From Microstegium vimineum (lineage: Eukaryota > Streptophyta > Magnoliopsida > Poales > Poaceae), in NCBI GenBank assembly GCA_022036555.1, contig CM039119.1, forward strand, positions 27,555,694 to 27,619,693: a DNA stretch of 64,000 nt, written 5' to 3'. Positions within the stretch are counted from its first letter, which is position 1, and each line of letters opens with the position of its first letter. The notes beneath the pieces were generated by a model. It saw only the letters and a list, made by a program, of their open reading frames with translations. It made no database searches and was not told the origin of the DNA. Made by a program: the position numbers and the translations under genes. This document shows positions 1-10,786 of the stretch, piece by piece.

Positions 1-185
1 AGTACCGTCTGTCGGATACCTGAAAATAGGGTACCCCAACACCACATCTCAAAAAAACAAAAACCCACTCCAACCAAACCTGTCCTGATTTTCCCTTCAC
101 CAAGCCATGGAAAAAACTCGGTCCAAAGGCTGAATGAGCTCCCAAATCACTTCCCGGGAGGCACTCCACCTCGTCCAACCGGGGG

Positions 186-299
186 TGACGTCATCATCGA
201 CATCATTACCCTTCGGGAGGCATTCCGCCCCGTCGGACCGGGGGTGACGTCATCACTCCCCAGGAGGCACTCCGCCTCGTCCAACCGGTGGTGACGTCA
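186..299 (+). promoter_or_regulatory. Three TGACGTCA palindromes in LTR U3
   Basis: The perfect palindrome TGACGTCA occurs at 186-193, 245-252 and 292-299, inside a diverged repeat of about 50-60 bp. This is the core of plant bZIP (as-1/CRE-like) binding sites. It lies upstream of the TATA box, where an LTR enhancer would be. The motif recurs in the solo LTR at 58876-59985. Binding is inferred, not shown. Confidence 0.5.
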
Positions 300-861
300 T
301 CACGCCCCGGGAAGCACTCCGCCTCACCCGCCCAGGGTAATGGAATCCCCGGTCGGGGGCACACAATGCCGATCGTCCTCTCCGCCAAGGGAGTGGGACC
401 ACCCGGGCATGGCTTGCCACAACGGTTCCTATTGGGACTCGAAGGACGATGACGATGCCTATGCTGTCTACTCTCCGATCGAGACTCGCCATGCCTAAGC
501 AAGGCGCGTACGGGTCATGCGACCAGGGACTGTCATGCACCTAACACTGTACGAAGGGATGCGGGGGTGCCTGGTCCTATTTCGCGAACCTTTACCCATC
601 CCCAAATCGGGAAGCAGGAAGCACCACTCCTAAATGTACCATGAAGGACGCCGAGGCACAGGCGGCACATGACCTGAAGACGTATAGCCATAGTACAGCT
701 GATGGATAGACAGTCCCATGGTGTATCATCGACACAAGCTCCGGGCGACTTGCCCAAGAAGGAAGACGGGCGGAGGCTCACCGAGCCTCCAATGTCAACA
801 CTTTGCGCCACACACACGCACACTCTCTCTCAAGGATGTACCCAACACTCTCTCCCTACGG

Positions 862-867
862 TATAAA
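862..867 (+). promoter_or_regulatory. TATA box of element A LTR
   Basis: TATAAA in the context GGTATAAAGGGAGAGAG is conserved in the 3' LTR (53888-53893) and in the solo LTR near 59652. The U3/R border is expected about 30 bp downstream. Confidence 0.65.
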
Positions 868-1230
868 GGGAGAGAGTATACCCCCAAGCTCGCTCTCTCG
901 CAAGCATCACACACACACATGCATAGAACTCTCTGACCACTCTTTCGAGCGCTCCGACACTCAGACTCTCGGACTCTCGAACTCACACAAAGACCAAAAT
1001 GCTCATACGCACGAGACTTGGGAAGCGCCTTTCCCTCTCGCACCCGCTTGTAGCTCCCCTTTGCAGGCACCCCCGTGCTTCGTAACAGATCCGGAACCAC
1101 ACTGGACGTAGGGAATTCGTGCCTGAACCAGTATACATCGCCGTGTCATCCTCGCACAACCATCCGAGCTCAGACGTGCTTAGAAATTTACTAGTTGGAT
1201 GTCTAGACCTCGCCATTTTAGACACCAACA

Positions 1231-1250
1231 GTTGGCGCGCTAGGTAGGGG
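1231..1250 (+). other. Primer-binding-site region of element A
   Basis: Directly after the LTR end comes GTTGGCGCGCTAGGTAGGGG. A segment of this form follows the 5' LTR in many grass Tat-type gypsy elements and acts as the minus-strand primer site. I do not assign the tRNA. Confidence 0.6.
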
Positions 1251-2495
1251 AACTTTGCGCGTCACCCGCATTTTCGAGTTTTGGATGGCATCTCATCACG
1301 TCGACTTGCTCCAGGATCTGTCATTGGCTTTGGTAGCCTGGACTTCCAGTGCACTGGACAGGGTGTAGACCTTGTCCTCCTTCGCCCCGCCGCACTTACT
1401 GATGTAGCCGTGGACGCCATCACGACAGCCATGGCCCGCCTCAGCTTGTCTCCCCTTGGAGAGCAGCCTCCCCCAGGGGCCATCGTCCCGGACGCTGATT
1501 ATCCTGGGTTCGAGCGCCATCTCGACGCCCTTATGGGCCCTCAGCCAACCCGAGGGTCCCTCCACAACCTCTACTTCGCGTTCGCTAACGTGGCGATGCA
1601 GCTCGCGGGAGGCCCCTCGCTCTCTCTCGAGCTCCTCTTAGTGCCTGCTCCGACGGTGCTGCCGTATGGCATGCGAAATGCCACTTTGGCCTACTCAGAG
1701 GCGGTGGCCGCGGGTTTCCGCGCTGACCCTGTGGAGGGGACATGCGTCGGGCTCGCGACTCACCACCTTCAGTCCGTCTCCGACCTCCTCTCGATCTTGG
1801 AGGCCATGTCAGACACCTACTCCAGTTGTGGGAGCGTCGATTTCTGGGAACACCTAGACTTCGAGGGTCTGGGTGACAAGGAGACTTTTTATTGTTTCCT
1901 ACATGCTAGTGACTACCTACTCGGGTCCGACTCCAGCGATGGGAGCATCGGCTACAGACATGAGTGCTTCATGTGTGACCCACCACAACATGGAGCGCCC
2001 ACCGACGTGACCGTCCTTGGAGACCAGGAGGAGGATGAGGACCAGACGCCCGTGGAGGAGGGAGGACCTTCCATACCCGCGTCGTAGCGCATCACACAAC
2101 CCGTGGACGCCCATCTGCAACACCAGCAGGACCTCCGCGACAAGGAGCGACAACTCGAGGTGGGCTAGCGTCGCGTAACGTTCGAGTGGGAAGAACTCGA
2201 GTGTGAGACAGCCCGGGCACAAGAATAGCCCCGCGCTCATAGGGAGATCCGGGCCGTGTATCAACGCATCATCCACGACGAACATGGGACACCACAGTAT
2301 ACACGGGCGAGCTAGAACGTCACGGCGGCGGCAGTCCTTCTTGGCTCTTTCCCCGTTCCGGACACTCCCAAAGGGAAGTAGGCTCACGAGGAGCTGAAGA
2401 CTCTCCTGGAGCGCGCCACGGTCTAGCAGGCCGAGAGCTTCGCGTTGTGGAGACACGGGCTCAGCTCCGGCTAGCAGACCGACCTGGTGCCTAGG

Positions 2496-4390
2496 TGCAA
2501 ACACATGGTTCACATGTGCCCATGATGTTTAGTTTTGTAAAGAGTGATTGATCAACATGGAAGTATTTCAGTTTGAGTGGTTTACACTAACCTTTGCAAG
2601 AGCAAATGTGTGTCTGTCTATCGGCTTGTGGTGTGCAGGTGCTAGGCCCGGAGATAGTGGTCAATGGCGTGGAGAAGGTCGAGTAGAGGCTTTCCGTGCC
2701 GATGGACTGAGAGCGGTGAAGGGTGGAAGCGGGGCTTGGACCGAGGGACCATGGGCAGCGACGGACTAGCTGTGGTGGCTAGTACTTGGCACCGGCGAGC
2801 GCGAGAAGACATGGAGATAGACCGTGTTGACCAAGTCAAGACGGCCGGTGAGCGAGTCGAGCAGGAGGCTCAGGGGACTCGGAGCCGGGCCGGGCGAGGA
2901 CGAGGTGGCACGTGTCGAGCGGTTTGATGGTTTGGGCCTCAAAACTATCGGAGGACGGTTTCCGAGTTTGGGCCTCAAAACTCGGGGTTCGGTAGTTGAG
3001 CCCAAAGCTACCGGTGGCGGGTTTCGCGGGTTGGGCCTCAAAACCCGGGCGGAGCTTCCGAGGAAGTGGGGGCGGCACGTGGCGGAATCCTGGAGGTTGC
3101 GTCGAGGCGACGACAAGTCTAGGCAGGGAGCGGAGCCGTCCGTTCAAAATCGAGGAAGATTTTTCCAGAGCTTGGACTGCAATGCTTAGGCTTGGTAGTT
3201 CACTCATGTATCTAGGGGGCTCTTTGGGAAATAGCCAAAGCCCGTTAAGTAGGGGATGAAGGGGTATCCCTCATCCCACCTCTTGAACACCTCTCATAAT
3301 CCCCAACTCTCTCTCTCTAACCTCTCTCTAGTTCATGAGGGCCCTAGGTTGATCTCTCCAACCTTTGTAAGAACTCGTGAATGTTTTGGTGGGAATCGGC
3401 GGCCTTACCCTCCGTAGGCCATGGCGCCTTTGATTTTGTGATCGAGTCTCCCTTTTGGCTTGTGTTCTTCGCGTTTTGCTTTTGCCCGTCTTTGATCCCG
3501 AGATGAGATCTTTTGATTGAGAAAAGTTTTGGCAAATATGTTTGAACCAAGTTGTTTGTAATCGTGAGGAGTATCTTTGCACTGAAGGAATTTTCCTCAA
3601 ACCTCACAAGTACGCAGATCGGGCGATTTCTTTGCGGTGTTCTTTGGTTCTTGCCTCTTTCCCCCAAATCCTTGTTTCCCATCAATCCAAACTAAATGGA
3701 GTGATGATTTCTTTGGGATAGCTCCTCCATAGCACTAGAAACATGCCTACCAAGTTGGGTTGCTAGTGGAGATCATTTGGTTAAGATTTGAGAAGATTAG
3801 GTGGAGAGAAAATCGAGTTTCGCTTTTCCTACGTTCTGTTCGGGGGCGTCGGACGCTCCAGCAGGAGGCGCCGGACGCTAGGGACTGCCTACATCAGCGT
3901 CCATTGCCACCTCTGTCTGTGCATTTCAAGTTGGCGCCGGACGCTCGCTAGCGTCCATCGACCATGCGCCAGAGCGTCAGTCGGTGCTTTGCGTCAGACG
4001 CTCCCCAGCGTCCATCGCCTGTTTGCCAGACGCGTCCGTCGCCTGGAGGACCTCTCTAGTCGGCTCTGTGTTGGCGTCAGACGCTAAGCGCAACGTCCGT
4101 CGCTTCTATCACAGCGTCCGACGCTCAGCGTCCGTCGCACCCCAACGGCGCGTCTGTCGCCCTGGGGTTCAGCGTTCGTCGGCTATTTTTCTGACTGATA
4201 TGCTTTGGGTTCTTGCCTTTTTCCCTTAGGGGTTGAGAACTTAATCTTGGGGGTTTTCGGTGAGCTTTTCTCCACTGCCAGTGAGCACCCATCAACTGGG
4301 TTGTGTTTTTGGGAAGAGTGGCCGGAATATTTCGAGAGAAATTTGAGGCTCCTATTCACCCCCCCTCTGGTCGCCGTTCTCGGTCCTTCA
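2496..4390 (+). repeat. 5' LTR of copia B1
   Basis: It begins TGCAAACACATGG and ends CGGTCCTTCA just before the primer site. Both borders match the B2 LTR (57704-60657, after removing its nested solo LTR). It contains a GGACGC/GCGTCC-rich tract at 3840-4170. Confidence 0.88.
3840..4170. repeat. GGACGC/GCGTCC minisatellite-like tract in copia LTR
   Basis: GGACGCT, GACGCTC and their complement GCGTCC/GCGTCCGTCGC recur about every 20-40 bp in both orientations, so the transcript could fold into stems. The same tract is present, rearranged, in B2 at 60100-60430. Confidence 0.7.
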
Positions 4391-4732
4391 ATTGGTATCA
4401 GAGCCGGTTAAGGATCTTTCCACCTTAAACGGTTCTTGATCCGCGAAGGCGACATGGAGCAAGGTGCTGGCAAACCTCCATTTTTTGATGGAACGAATAT
4501 CGCCTATTGGAAGGTGCGCATGTCCGCTTACCTTCAAGAGCTTCATTCGAAGATTTGAGAGATTTGTGAGAATGAGGACTATGTGGTTCTTGCTACTCGG
4601 ATTAATGAGCTCCATGTCACGCAACATGCGTCAAATGCAAGAGCCCGTAGTATCCTCTTCTCAAGCTTGTCTCTTACTGAGTTTGAGCGAGTCTCGAACC
4701 TCACTACGGCGCGAGAGATCTGACAAACACTT
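4391..4732 (+). pseudogene. gag: Primer site and gag N-terminus of copia B1
   Basis: ATTGGTATCAGAGCC directly after the LTR carries the TGGTATCAGAGC primer site complementary to initiator tRNA-Met, standard in copia elements. The gag start at ATG 4454 reads MEQGAGKPPFFDGTN, then WKVRMSAYLQ, the N-terminal region of copia Gag. It is broken by a TGA and ends at a deletion junction at 4732/4733. Confidence 0.85.
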
Positions 4733-4842
4733 GTGAGCACCCATCAACTGGGTTGTATTTTTGGGAAGAGTGGCCCGAATATTTTGAGAGAAATTTGAGG
4801 CTCCCATTCACCCCCCCTCTGGTCGCCGTTCTCGGTCCTTCA
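4733..4842 (+). repeat. Remnant of copia B1 3' LTR
   Basis: GTGAGCACCCATCAACTGGG through CGGTCCTTCA repeats the last ~110 bp of the 5' LTR (about 4281-4390). It shows that gag was joined directly to the 3' LTR end by a large deletion. Confidence 0.88.
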
Positions 4843-5999
4843 CCAGGGATCGCGAGGGCTTAGTGCACCAAGCCCCCATGCCAGACGGATGACGACGTCC
4901 TACGGTCTAAGATAGTGTGGGCAACAAGTGCGACGTGCGTGACACGCTCAAAGCACAAAAGCATGCCAAGCAAGACGGCACGAGCTGAGGCTATCATGTA
5001 CGTTGGGGCAGACGGTACGACAACGGTGAGGATAGGTCTCCGAGCCCGAAGCCGGCGGGGCCTTTGGCATACATCCGCGCTATCCGTCTCGCCCTGTTCC
5101 CGCAACGCTTCCGACAACCGGCCAACGTCGTCCGATACTCTGGGGGGACAAACCCGGAGCTCTGGCTCGACGACTACTACCTCGCCTGCCAGGCAGGCGG
5201 CGCAGACGATGACAAGTTCATCATCCGCAACATACCTCTCCACCTCTCAGACTCGACTCGCACCTGTCTCGATAATCTACCCTCTAACACCATCACGGGG
5301 TGAAACTCCCTGCGACGTGCTTTTGTTCGGAATTTCCAGGGTACCTACACACGTCCAGGCAACCCCTAGGACCTTCGGAGCTGCCGGCAAAAGGCGGACG
5401 AGTCCCTCCAGGACTACATCCGTCGTTTCTCCCAGCAATGCATGAAGCTCCCTACCGCGGCCGACGCGGATGTTGTCGGCGCGTTCCTTGCAGGCACCAT
5501 CTGCAAGGAGCTGGTTCACGAGCTGGGGCGTAGAAACCCACGTACCACCAGGCGACTCCTAGACATCACCACGAGCTTCGCATTTGGCGAGGAGGTGATT
5601 GACGCTATCTTCCACCCTGACAAGGGGAAAGGAAAGCGCGTAGACAACGCCGATGAGGGCACCTCCAACCATGCTCAACCGAAGAAGAAGAAGGGCAGGC
5701 CGCAGCATAGCGGCGGTGACAACCTGGTCGCGGTGGCAGATCGTAAGGCCCCACGCCCCAGGGAGAAAAGAAGGGTGGGCTCTTCGATGAGATGCTCGCC
5801 AAGCCTTGACCCTATCACAAGGGGCCAGTCAAGCATACGCTCTAATAGTGCGACATGCTGGCTCGATTCTACTTAGCTATCCCCATGAAGGATGACTAGG
5901 GGAAGCAGCTGGAGGACCACGAGGGGGATGCAGGTCGTGAAGATTCCTATCCCCGTGTGAACAAGTGCCTCATGATCTTCGGGGGCTCAGACGCCTATG

Positions 6000-6870
6000 G
6001 CTGCAAGCGTCGGTAGAAGATCGAGCGACGCAAGCTGTTTGCAGCGGCTTCGGTCTTTCTCAACTGGTCAGAGTCCGACGTCACCTTCAACCACGATGAC
6101 CACCCGAGCCACGTCCCATAGCCTGGTCGGTACCCGATTGTGGTGGATCCGATCATAGGGGACGTTCTCTTCACCATGGTGCTGATGGATGGAGGTAGCA
6201 GCCTCAACATCATGTACCTCAATGCTTTTGAGGCCTTGGGTATAAGCAGGGCTAAGCTCCGGTCGTCGGGGGCTTCGTTCCAGGGCATCATGCCCGGAAG
6301 GCAGACCGTGCCCCTAGGGTAGATCGATCGGCCCGTCACGTTCGGAGAGCCGAACAACTTCAGGAGCGAGACCCTCACGTTTGAAGTCGTGGGATACCGT
6401 GGGACGTACCACACCGTGTTGGGAAGGCCATGTTATGCGAAGTTCATGGCCATTCCCAACTACACGTACCTCAAGCTCAAGATACCGGGGCCGAGCGGCA
6501 TCATCACCGTCAGCTCCGAGTTCAAGCTAGCGTACCAATGCAATGTGGACTGCTACGTGAGCGCCATGGCCGACGTGCAGACTGAGCTGCTGGTGGCGGC
6601 GATCGAATCCGCGGACAAGGCGGAGTCCGACTCCAAGGGCATTGGGAACTTCACGCCCCTCGAAGGGGTCAAGGAGGTGTCCCTAGACCCAACCGGGTCA
6701 GGCTCTCAGGTGCTACGAATCACCACCTCTCCGGATCAGAAATAGGAAGCCATGCTCGTCAACTTTCTCCGCGTGAATGGCGACATGTTTGTGTGGAGTC
6801 CCTCGGACGTGCCCGACATACCGAGTGATGTCGCCGAGCACGCCCTAGTGATCCGACCGGCTCCCAACCA
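6000..6870 (+). pseudogene. Protease region of element A
   Basis: Reading from about 6130 gives a retropepsin-like domain with LMDGGSSLNIMYLNAFEALG at the active site (D-G-G, a form common in Tat-type elements) and the later VLGRPCYAKFM flap/terminal motif at about 6418. A TAG interrupts at 6320 and another stop at 6743. The linker to RT reads through WSPSDVPDIPSDVAEHAL. It would cleave the Gag-Pol precursor. Degenerate. Confidence 0.75.
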
Positions 6871-7990
6871 GTGAAGCAACGCTTGCGCCGTTTTGACAAA
6901 GAGAAGCGGCAGGCCATCGGCGAGGAGCTCCACAAGCTTTTGACGTCCGGATTCATCAAGGAGGTATTTCATCCTGAGTGGTTGTCTAACCCTGTACTAG
7001 TCAAAAAGAAAAATGGAAAATGGAGGATGTGCGTAGATAATACTAGCTTAAATAAAGCTTGCGACAAAGAGCCATTTCCATTATCGCGCATAGATCAGAT
7101 CGTTGATTCCACCGCTGGGTGCAAGACACTTTCCTTCCTTGATGCGTATTCCGGCTATCATGAAATTCAGATTAAGGAGTCTGACTAGCTCGCGACCTCC
7201 TTCTTCACACCTTTTGGTTCTTTTTGCTACATGACTATGCCGTTCGGCCTCAGAAACACGGGAGCCACGTACCAGCGGTATATACGCTTTGTTTTTAGGG
7301 ACCTCTCGGGAGAACCGTCTAGGCATACGTAGATGATATCGTGGTTAAGTCCAAATGGGAAGACACCATGGTCACTGACCTCGAGATGACATTCGAAGCT
7401 TTGAGACTCAAGCGCGTAAATCTCAATCCTGAGAAGTGTGTGTTCGGAGTGCCGAGAGGCATGCTCCTGGGTTTCATCATTTCCGAATGGGCCATCGAGG
7501 TCAATCCCATTAAAATCTCCACCGTCATGAACGTGGGGCCGATTCGGAACGTAAAGAGGTTGCAACGAGTCATGGGGTGCATCCCTGAGCGGTTTCATCT
7601 CGTGCCTTGGCGAACGAGGTCTCCCCCATTATCGACTCCTCAAGAAGGCAGAGCATTTTACGTGGACACTCGAGGTGCAGGAGGCTCTCGACCGGCTCAA
7701 GGCTATCCTCACAAGCGCTCCGATCCTTGTACCCCCGGCCGATGATGAGACCCTTCTCCTGTACATCACCTCTACCACACAGGTAGTGAGCACTGTCATC
7801 ATCATCGAAAGGGAAGAGCAGGGCCATGTGTTGAAGGTCCAACGTTTGGTATACTTCATCAGCGAGGTGCTGTTCAAGACAAAGACCTGATACCCCAAAT
7901 CCAGAAGCTTCTCTACGCGGTTATCATTGCGCGAAGAAAGCTAGCCCACTATTTAGACAGCCACCACATCACCGTCGTGTCATCCTACCC
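6871..7990 (+). pseudogene. pol: Reverse transcriptase and first RNase H of element A
   Basis: The RT palm and fingers read KKKNGKWRMCV, FPLSRIDQIVDSTAGC and FLDAYSGYHEI at 6871-7188. After a stop at 7186 come FFTPFGSFCYMTMPFGLRN and, after a frameshift near 7320, the catalytic YVDDIVVKS at 7325-7352. The first RNase H starts near 7670 with EALDRLKAILTSAPILVPP but is disordered after 7890. The motifs match Tat-lineage gypsy elements. At least three breaks make it inactive. Confidence 0.85.
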
Positions 7991-8163
7991 CCTAGGGGAG
8001 GTGTTACGGAGCCACGAGGCCACGGGACGAATCACAAAGTGGTGACTCAAACTCATGGGCAAAGCCATCACCTACGCTCCCCGAACAACCATCAAGTCCC
8101 AAGTTCTAGCGGACTTCGTCGCCGAGTGGACAGAGATCCAGATGCCCCGGCTCCGGAAAGCTA

Positions 8164-8682
8164 GGAATATTGGACCATGTACTTCGTCAGATCGCTGATG
8201 AAAATGGGGGCCGACACCAGCCTAGTTCGGGGTGCGGCTCAAGTACGATCCAGATTCATTTCCCTGCGTCCAACAACGTGGCGGAGTATGAGGCTCTAGT
8301 TGACGGGATGAACATAGCCACGGAGCTGGGGATCAGGAGGCTCGATGCACGGGAAGACTCGCAGCTCGTAGTAGGCCCCAAGATGGCGGCTTACTACCAG
8401 GTGGTGCGCTGCCTAGAAGAGAAGTTTGACGGATTGGAGCTCAATCACGTTGCTAGGAAATACAATGAGGCGGCGGATGAGCTTGCCAAGTTAGACTCCA
8501 GGCGGGGAGTAGTCCCGCCCGGAGTCTTCACTAGCGACTTACACAAGCCCTCCGTCACCTGGCGCACGGAGCCCGAGACTGAAGCCCCGGAGTCACCCGG
8601 GGCGGAGGTCATGGACATCGAGGAGGCACCGAGTGGCACGGACAACGCGCCGCTCGACAACGACGACCTGCTCCCCGACTAG
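8164..8682 (+). pseudogene. Second RNase H-like domain of element A
   Basis: An open stretch of about 170 residues contains NNVAEYEALVDGMNIATELG, then DSQLVV and YNEAADELAKL. These are motifs of the extra (archaeal/plant-type) RNase H that Tat-lineage elements carry between RT-RNase H and integrase. An acidic tail follows (EVMDIEEAPSG). The D-E-D-type residues are partly visible (E in AEYEA, D in DSQLVV). The preceding ~170 bp are not readable in one frame. Confidence 0.7.
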
Positions 8683-8689
8683 AGAATCC

Positions 8690-9893
8690 CGTACATCGAT
8701 TGGTTGGTCTGGGAACACCTCCTGGTGGATAGGAATGAAGCTCATCGCATCGCGTGGCAAATCCTTCGTCCTTGTCGACCGGGAGCTTTAGAACCGGAGC
8801 CCCATGGGGGTTCTGCAACGATGCATCCTCACTGAGCAGGGCATAGACCTGCTAGAGGACAACCACGCGGTTCCACGCACGCTCATAGAAAAGGCATTTA
8901 GGCAGTGTTTCTACTGGCCAACGGTAGTGACCGATGCCACAGAAGTAGTACGCGCCAGCAAAGGATGTTAGTTCTACACCAGAAAGACCCACCTACCGGC
9001 ACAAGCACTCCAAACCATCCCCATCACATGGCCATTCGCGATCTGGGGACTGGACTTGGTAGGACCTCTGCACAAAGCGCCCCGGGGCTTCGACCATTTG
9101 CTCGATGCCATCGACAAGTTCTCAAAGTGGATCAATGCACGTCCCCTCGCTCAAATCAGATTGGAGCAGGCGGTTCTATTCTTTACCGTCATAATCCATC
9201 GGTTCGGGGTGCCCAACACGATCATCACGGATAATGGAACCCAGTTTACCAACAAGAAATTCCTGGAGTTTTGCGACAGAATCCACATCTGTGTGGACTG
9301 GGCGGCTGTTGCGCACCCCAAACGAATGGACAAGTCGAGCGTGCAAACGGTACGATCCTGCACGGGCTGAAGCCGAGAATCTTCGATGGGCTCAAAAAGT
9401 TCAGAGGACGCTGGGTCGCGGAGCTCCTGGCCGTCCTCTCGATCCTTAGGACCACGCAAAGCAGAGCGACAGGATTCTCTCCGTTCTTCATTCTCTATGG
9501 GGTAGAGGCCGTGTTCCCGACCGATTTGGAATACTACTCACCCCGGGTGAAAGAGTACGACAAAGCAGGCAACCAGGCGAGCATCGAGGATGCCATAGAC
9601 CAACTGGACAAGGCGAGGGACATCAGCCTTCTACACTCGACAAAGTACCAGCAGGACCTAAGAAGGTACTACGGCCGCCGTGTCTGAGAACGCGCATTCA
9701 ACGTTGGTGACTTGGTACTCCAGCTCAAACAGAGCAACAAGGGCAAGCACAAACTTACACCACCATGGGAAGGGCCATACGTCGTCGCCGAAGTCCTTCA
9801 CCCGGGAAGCTACAAGATCGTCACCATGGGACCAGACAACCAAGTCTTCTCCAACGCCTAGAACATCGAACAGCTACATTGCTTCTACCCTTA
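8690..9893 (+). pseudogene. Integrase of element A
   Basis: The DDE core reads WGLDLVGPLHKAPRGFDHLL at about 9043, then DNGTQFTNKKF at 9229. After a frameshift near 9320 it continues TNGQVERANGTILHGLKP, with the third catalytic E in QVERANG. The C-terminal part has FNVGDLVLQL and PPWEGPYVV, typical of gypsy integrase tails, and ends near QLHCFYP at 9893. A degraded N-terminal zinc-finger region precedes it (8870-8990). Several stops. It would insert the cDNA with a 5-bp TSD, as seen at the ends of A. Confidence 0.85.
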
Positions 9894-10780
9894 GTAGTGT
9901 ACTCCAAGCATTGCACACATGCATGTAAACTTTCAGTGAAAGATTCAAGGAATAAAACGCGGGACCTCACTGACCAATCGCTTAGCGAGGCACACTCCCA
10001 GCATGGGCCAGAGCACACCTCGCTCGGGGGCTGGGAAGGGGGGAACCCCCTGACTTTTTCCAAAAAATCTTTGCCCCAAACTCTCCCGGATGAGGCCGAC
10101 GTTGTCATGATGTCATCCCCGCCCAGGACAAATAGACAAAGGCTCGCGCCACGCCGTTTAACCAAAAGTCTTGTCTTTCCCGGCCATGAGAAATGATCTT
10201 GCCGGGCCGCGACAATGGGCCGCGAGAAACTCCGGCTCTCTAGAGCCAAGTACCTTCGCCCAACCGCCCACAAGCGCAAACTGAATCTCCCAAAAAACCA
10301 AGCAAGTAAGGTAAACAGCAAAATGCGAAGTCGAAAACAAACAAACTTAACCCAAGTTCAAAAAAGCAACCTAAATTGTTCCGGGCCGTCCAGGGCGCAT
10401 AGTAGCAAAAGGTCAACTTAAGACTATTTTCTTACACGCGCCATCTGCCAAAATCATAACGACCATGCAGGGTCACTCTTCTAGCGGTGGAAAGATCTCG
10501 AGCTCAAGCTTGGCCGCCAATGACGCCACCAGTTCCTCCACGTCAGCCTTAATCTGGTCAAGCAGGTCTTCCGGGCGTCTCGGGGGTAGCCGTTACTGAC
10601 AAGGCTCGGGCTTACAACGTCGTAGAGGCAGGCGGAGATGGCCATCATACGACGAACGCCGACGCGGAGGGCCTCCCGAATCAGAACCTGACCTCGCTCC
10701 TAGAGCAGGCCGACTTGGTTCCTGGCCGCGGCGGGTCCAGTCTCCACGTCCGGCACCCCAAAGACGACACACACGCCCTC
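9894..10780. other. Spacer between pol and antisense ORF of element A
   Basis: No coding potential that I can support. It holds an A-rich stretch at 10230-10420 and a GC-rich stretch after 10480. It belongs to A because Tat-type elements have a long region here. Confidence 0.5.
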
Positions 10781-10786
10781 ACGGCC

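Larger units (their letters stand above)
10..1230 (+). repeat. 5' LTR of element A (1221 bp)
   Basis: It runs from TGTCGGATAC to GACACCAACA. It matches the split 3' LTR (14073-14708 plus 53863-54253) and a solo LTR at 58876-59985, which fixes both borders. It holds a repeated block rich in GAGGCACTCC and TGACGTCA (about 150-320), a TATA box at 862 and CT-rich leader DNA. Differences from the 3' LTR look mostly like C/T transitions, as expected for methylated repeats. Confidence 0.93.
2496..4842 (+). mobile_element. B1: internally deleted SIRE/Maximus-like copia element
   Basis: A 5' LTR (2496-4390), about 340 bp of internal DNA and a 110-bp remnant of the 3' LTR (4733-4842) make up the element. 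The flanks CTAGG (2491-2495) and CCAGG (4843-4847) are a TSD with one mismatch. The missing internal part is present in the related copy B2 at 57704-64000. The insertion splits A's gag. Confidence 0.88.
1281..5876 (+). pseudogene. gag: gag of element A, split by copia B1
   Basis: The gag reading starts at ATG 1284 and is open to 2087 (about 268 residues), then continues past stops to 2495, where B1 is inserted. It resumes at 4843. The retrotransposon gag domain lies at about 5060-5560 and is recognised by NPELWLDDYYLACQAGG, then SLQDYIRRFSQQC. A lysine-rich tail (KGKGKR, KKKKGR) follows at about 5620-5700. Stops and frameshifts occur near 2087, 2170, 5302 and 5370. The product would be the capsid-like protein packaging the element RNA. 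The assignment of the capsid part is firm; the N-terminal 268 residues are assigned by position only. Confidence 0.8.

Noticed and set aside
1917..2513. 198-codon minus-strand ORF
   Set aside because: It is antisense to element A gag and has no domain. Taken as a shadow.
9821..10321. 166-codon minus-strand ORF after element A integrase
   Set aside because: It overlaps the pol end and spacer and has no heptads or known motif. The coiled-coil antisense ORF starts further right.
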